Source of the DNA: DGNJ01 sp002388905
GTDB lineage: Bacteria > Pseudomonadota > Gammaproteobacteria > Pseudomonadales > Porticoccaceae
Direction: 5' to 3'
DNA length: 21,858 nt
NCBI GenBank assembly: GCA_036843405.1
Contig: DAITSJ010000033.1
Location: 1 to 21,858 of the forward strand
This document shows positions 21,673 through 21,858 of this stretch, piece by piece (position 1 is the first letter of the stretch; every line of letters begins with the position of its first letter). A program made the translations under genes and the position numbers. Under the pieces are notes generated by a model, which worked only from the letters and a program-made list of their open reading frames with translations, did no database searches and was not told where the DNA came from.

Positions 21673-21858
21673 CTAACGGGAGCTCAATATCCGGCTCATC
21701 AGGAAGCCGCCGGCCAACGCCATACCCAGTGAGGTACCCGGATTCGCGCGCACATACCCACGCACATTTTTAAACCACAATTTCTGAGCTTCCTTAAGCT
21801 GCTTGGTAGTGTCAAAAATCTTTCGCACTTTTCGGGCAGTGGTTTCAAGCTGACTGTT
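21673..21858 (-). CDS. C-terminal part of an ElaB/YqjD/DUF883-type membrane-anchored protein (5' end outside window)
   Basis: An open frame enters from the right edge and ends with TAG at 21673-21675, giving 61 residues. The amphipathic stretch ETTARKVRKIFDTTKQLKEA is followed by NVRGYVRANPGTSLGMALAGG and FLMSRILSSR. The pattern of helical charged domain, (V/I)R.NP..S.G.A...G, short hydrophobic segment and terminal SR/RR is that of the ElaB/YqjD/DUF883 family, whose E. coli members are inner-membrane proteins that bind stationary-phase ribosomes. No start is visible, as the gene continues beyond the window. The broken YqjE-like frame follows eight bases later, consistent with the usual yqjD-yqjE order. 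Confidence 0.7.
   Translation of the reverse strand, partial: NSQLETTARKVRKIFDTTKQLKEAQKLWFKNVRGYVRANPGTSLGMALAGGFLMSRILSSR

Overview
This window comes from a high-GC gammaproteobacterial chromosome. The family and order are inferred from gene content and order: nrdR-ribD-ribE-ribBA-ribH-nusB-thiL-pgpA on one side and rlmE-ftsH-folP-glmM-tpiA-secG-tRNA-Leu(GAG) on the other are the arrangements known from Pseudomonas-like and related Gammaproteobacteria. FtsH is near-identical in style to the E. coli protein, including the TTG start. I cannot place the genus from the sequence alone. Most of the window is ordinary, tightly packed housekeeping sequence. The unusual parts are at the two ends.

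Layout. 1-390: a tandem BIME/REPIN-like array of REP hairpins with a ~107-bp period. 441-6860, + strand: the nrdR-riboflavin-nusB-thiL-pgpA operon, with genes overlapping or a few bases apart, ending in a periplasmic retropepsin-like protease gene. 6875-8307, + strand: ribA (GTP cyclohydrolase II) with its own promoter, coupled to hisF. 8339-8566, - strand: a small DUF6316-like gene. 8723-12740, - strand: gpmI-envC-ctpA, coupling glycolysis with murein hydrolase activation and periplasmic processing. 12941-13726, + strand: an LHPP-like HAD phosphatase, convergent with yhbY (-) and sharing stop-codon bases with it. 14097-20137, + strand: rlmE, ftsH, folP, glmM, tpiA, secG, followed by tRNA-Leu(GAG) at 20212-20296.

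The genes form a few functional groups. Riboflavin synthesis is nearly complete: RibA makes the pyrimidine from GTP, RibD processes it, RibBA makes the four-carbon unit, and RibH and RibE finish the ring system. RibBA has lost the zinc cysteines in its cyclohydrolase-like domain, which explains the separate ribA. Around it are thiamine (thiL), folate (folP), phospholipid (pgpA), glycolysis (gpmI, tpiA), peptidoglycan precursor (glmM), translation/transcription (nusB, yhbY, rlmE) and protein export or quality control (secG, ftsH, ctpA) functions.

After the tRNA the window changes character. 20297-21672 is AT-richer and has no convincing intact gene, where rimP-nusA-infB would be expected in related genomes. 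At the right edge on the - strand there is the 3' end of an ElaB/YqjD/DUF883-type gene, followed eight bases later by a broken YqjE/holin-like reading frame. I read this as a decayed accessory insertion beside a tRNA gene. That is an inference, because no integrase or second att copy is visible. I found no clear new multi-gene system. The most distinctive signal is the REP array, whose two stem versions differ by a compensatory base-pair change.
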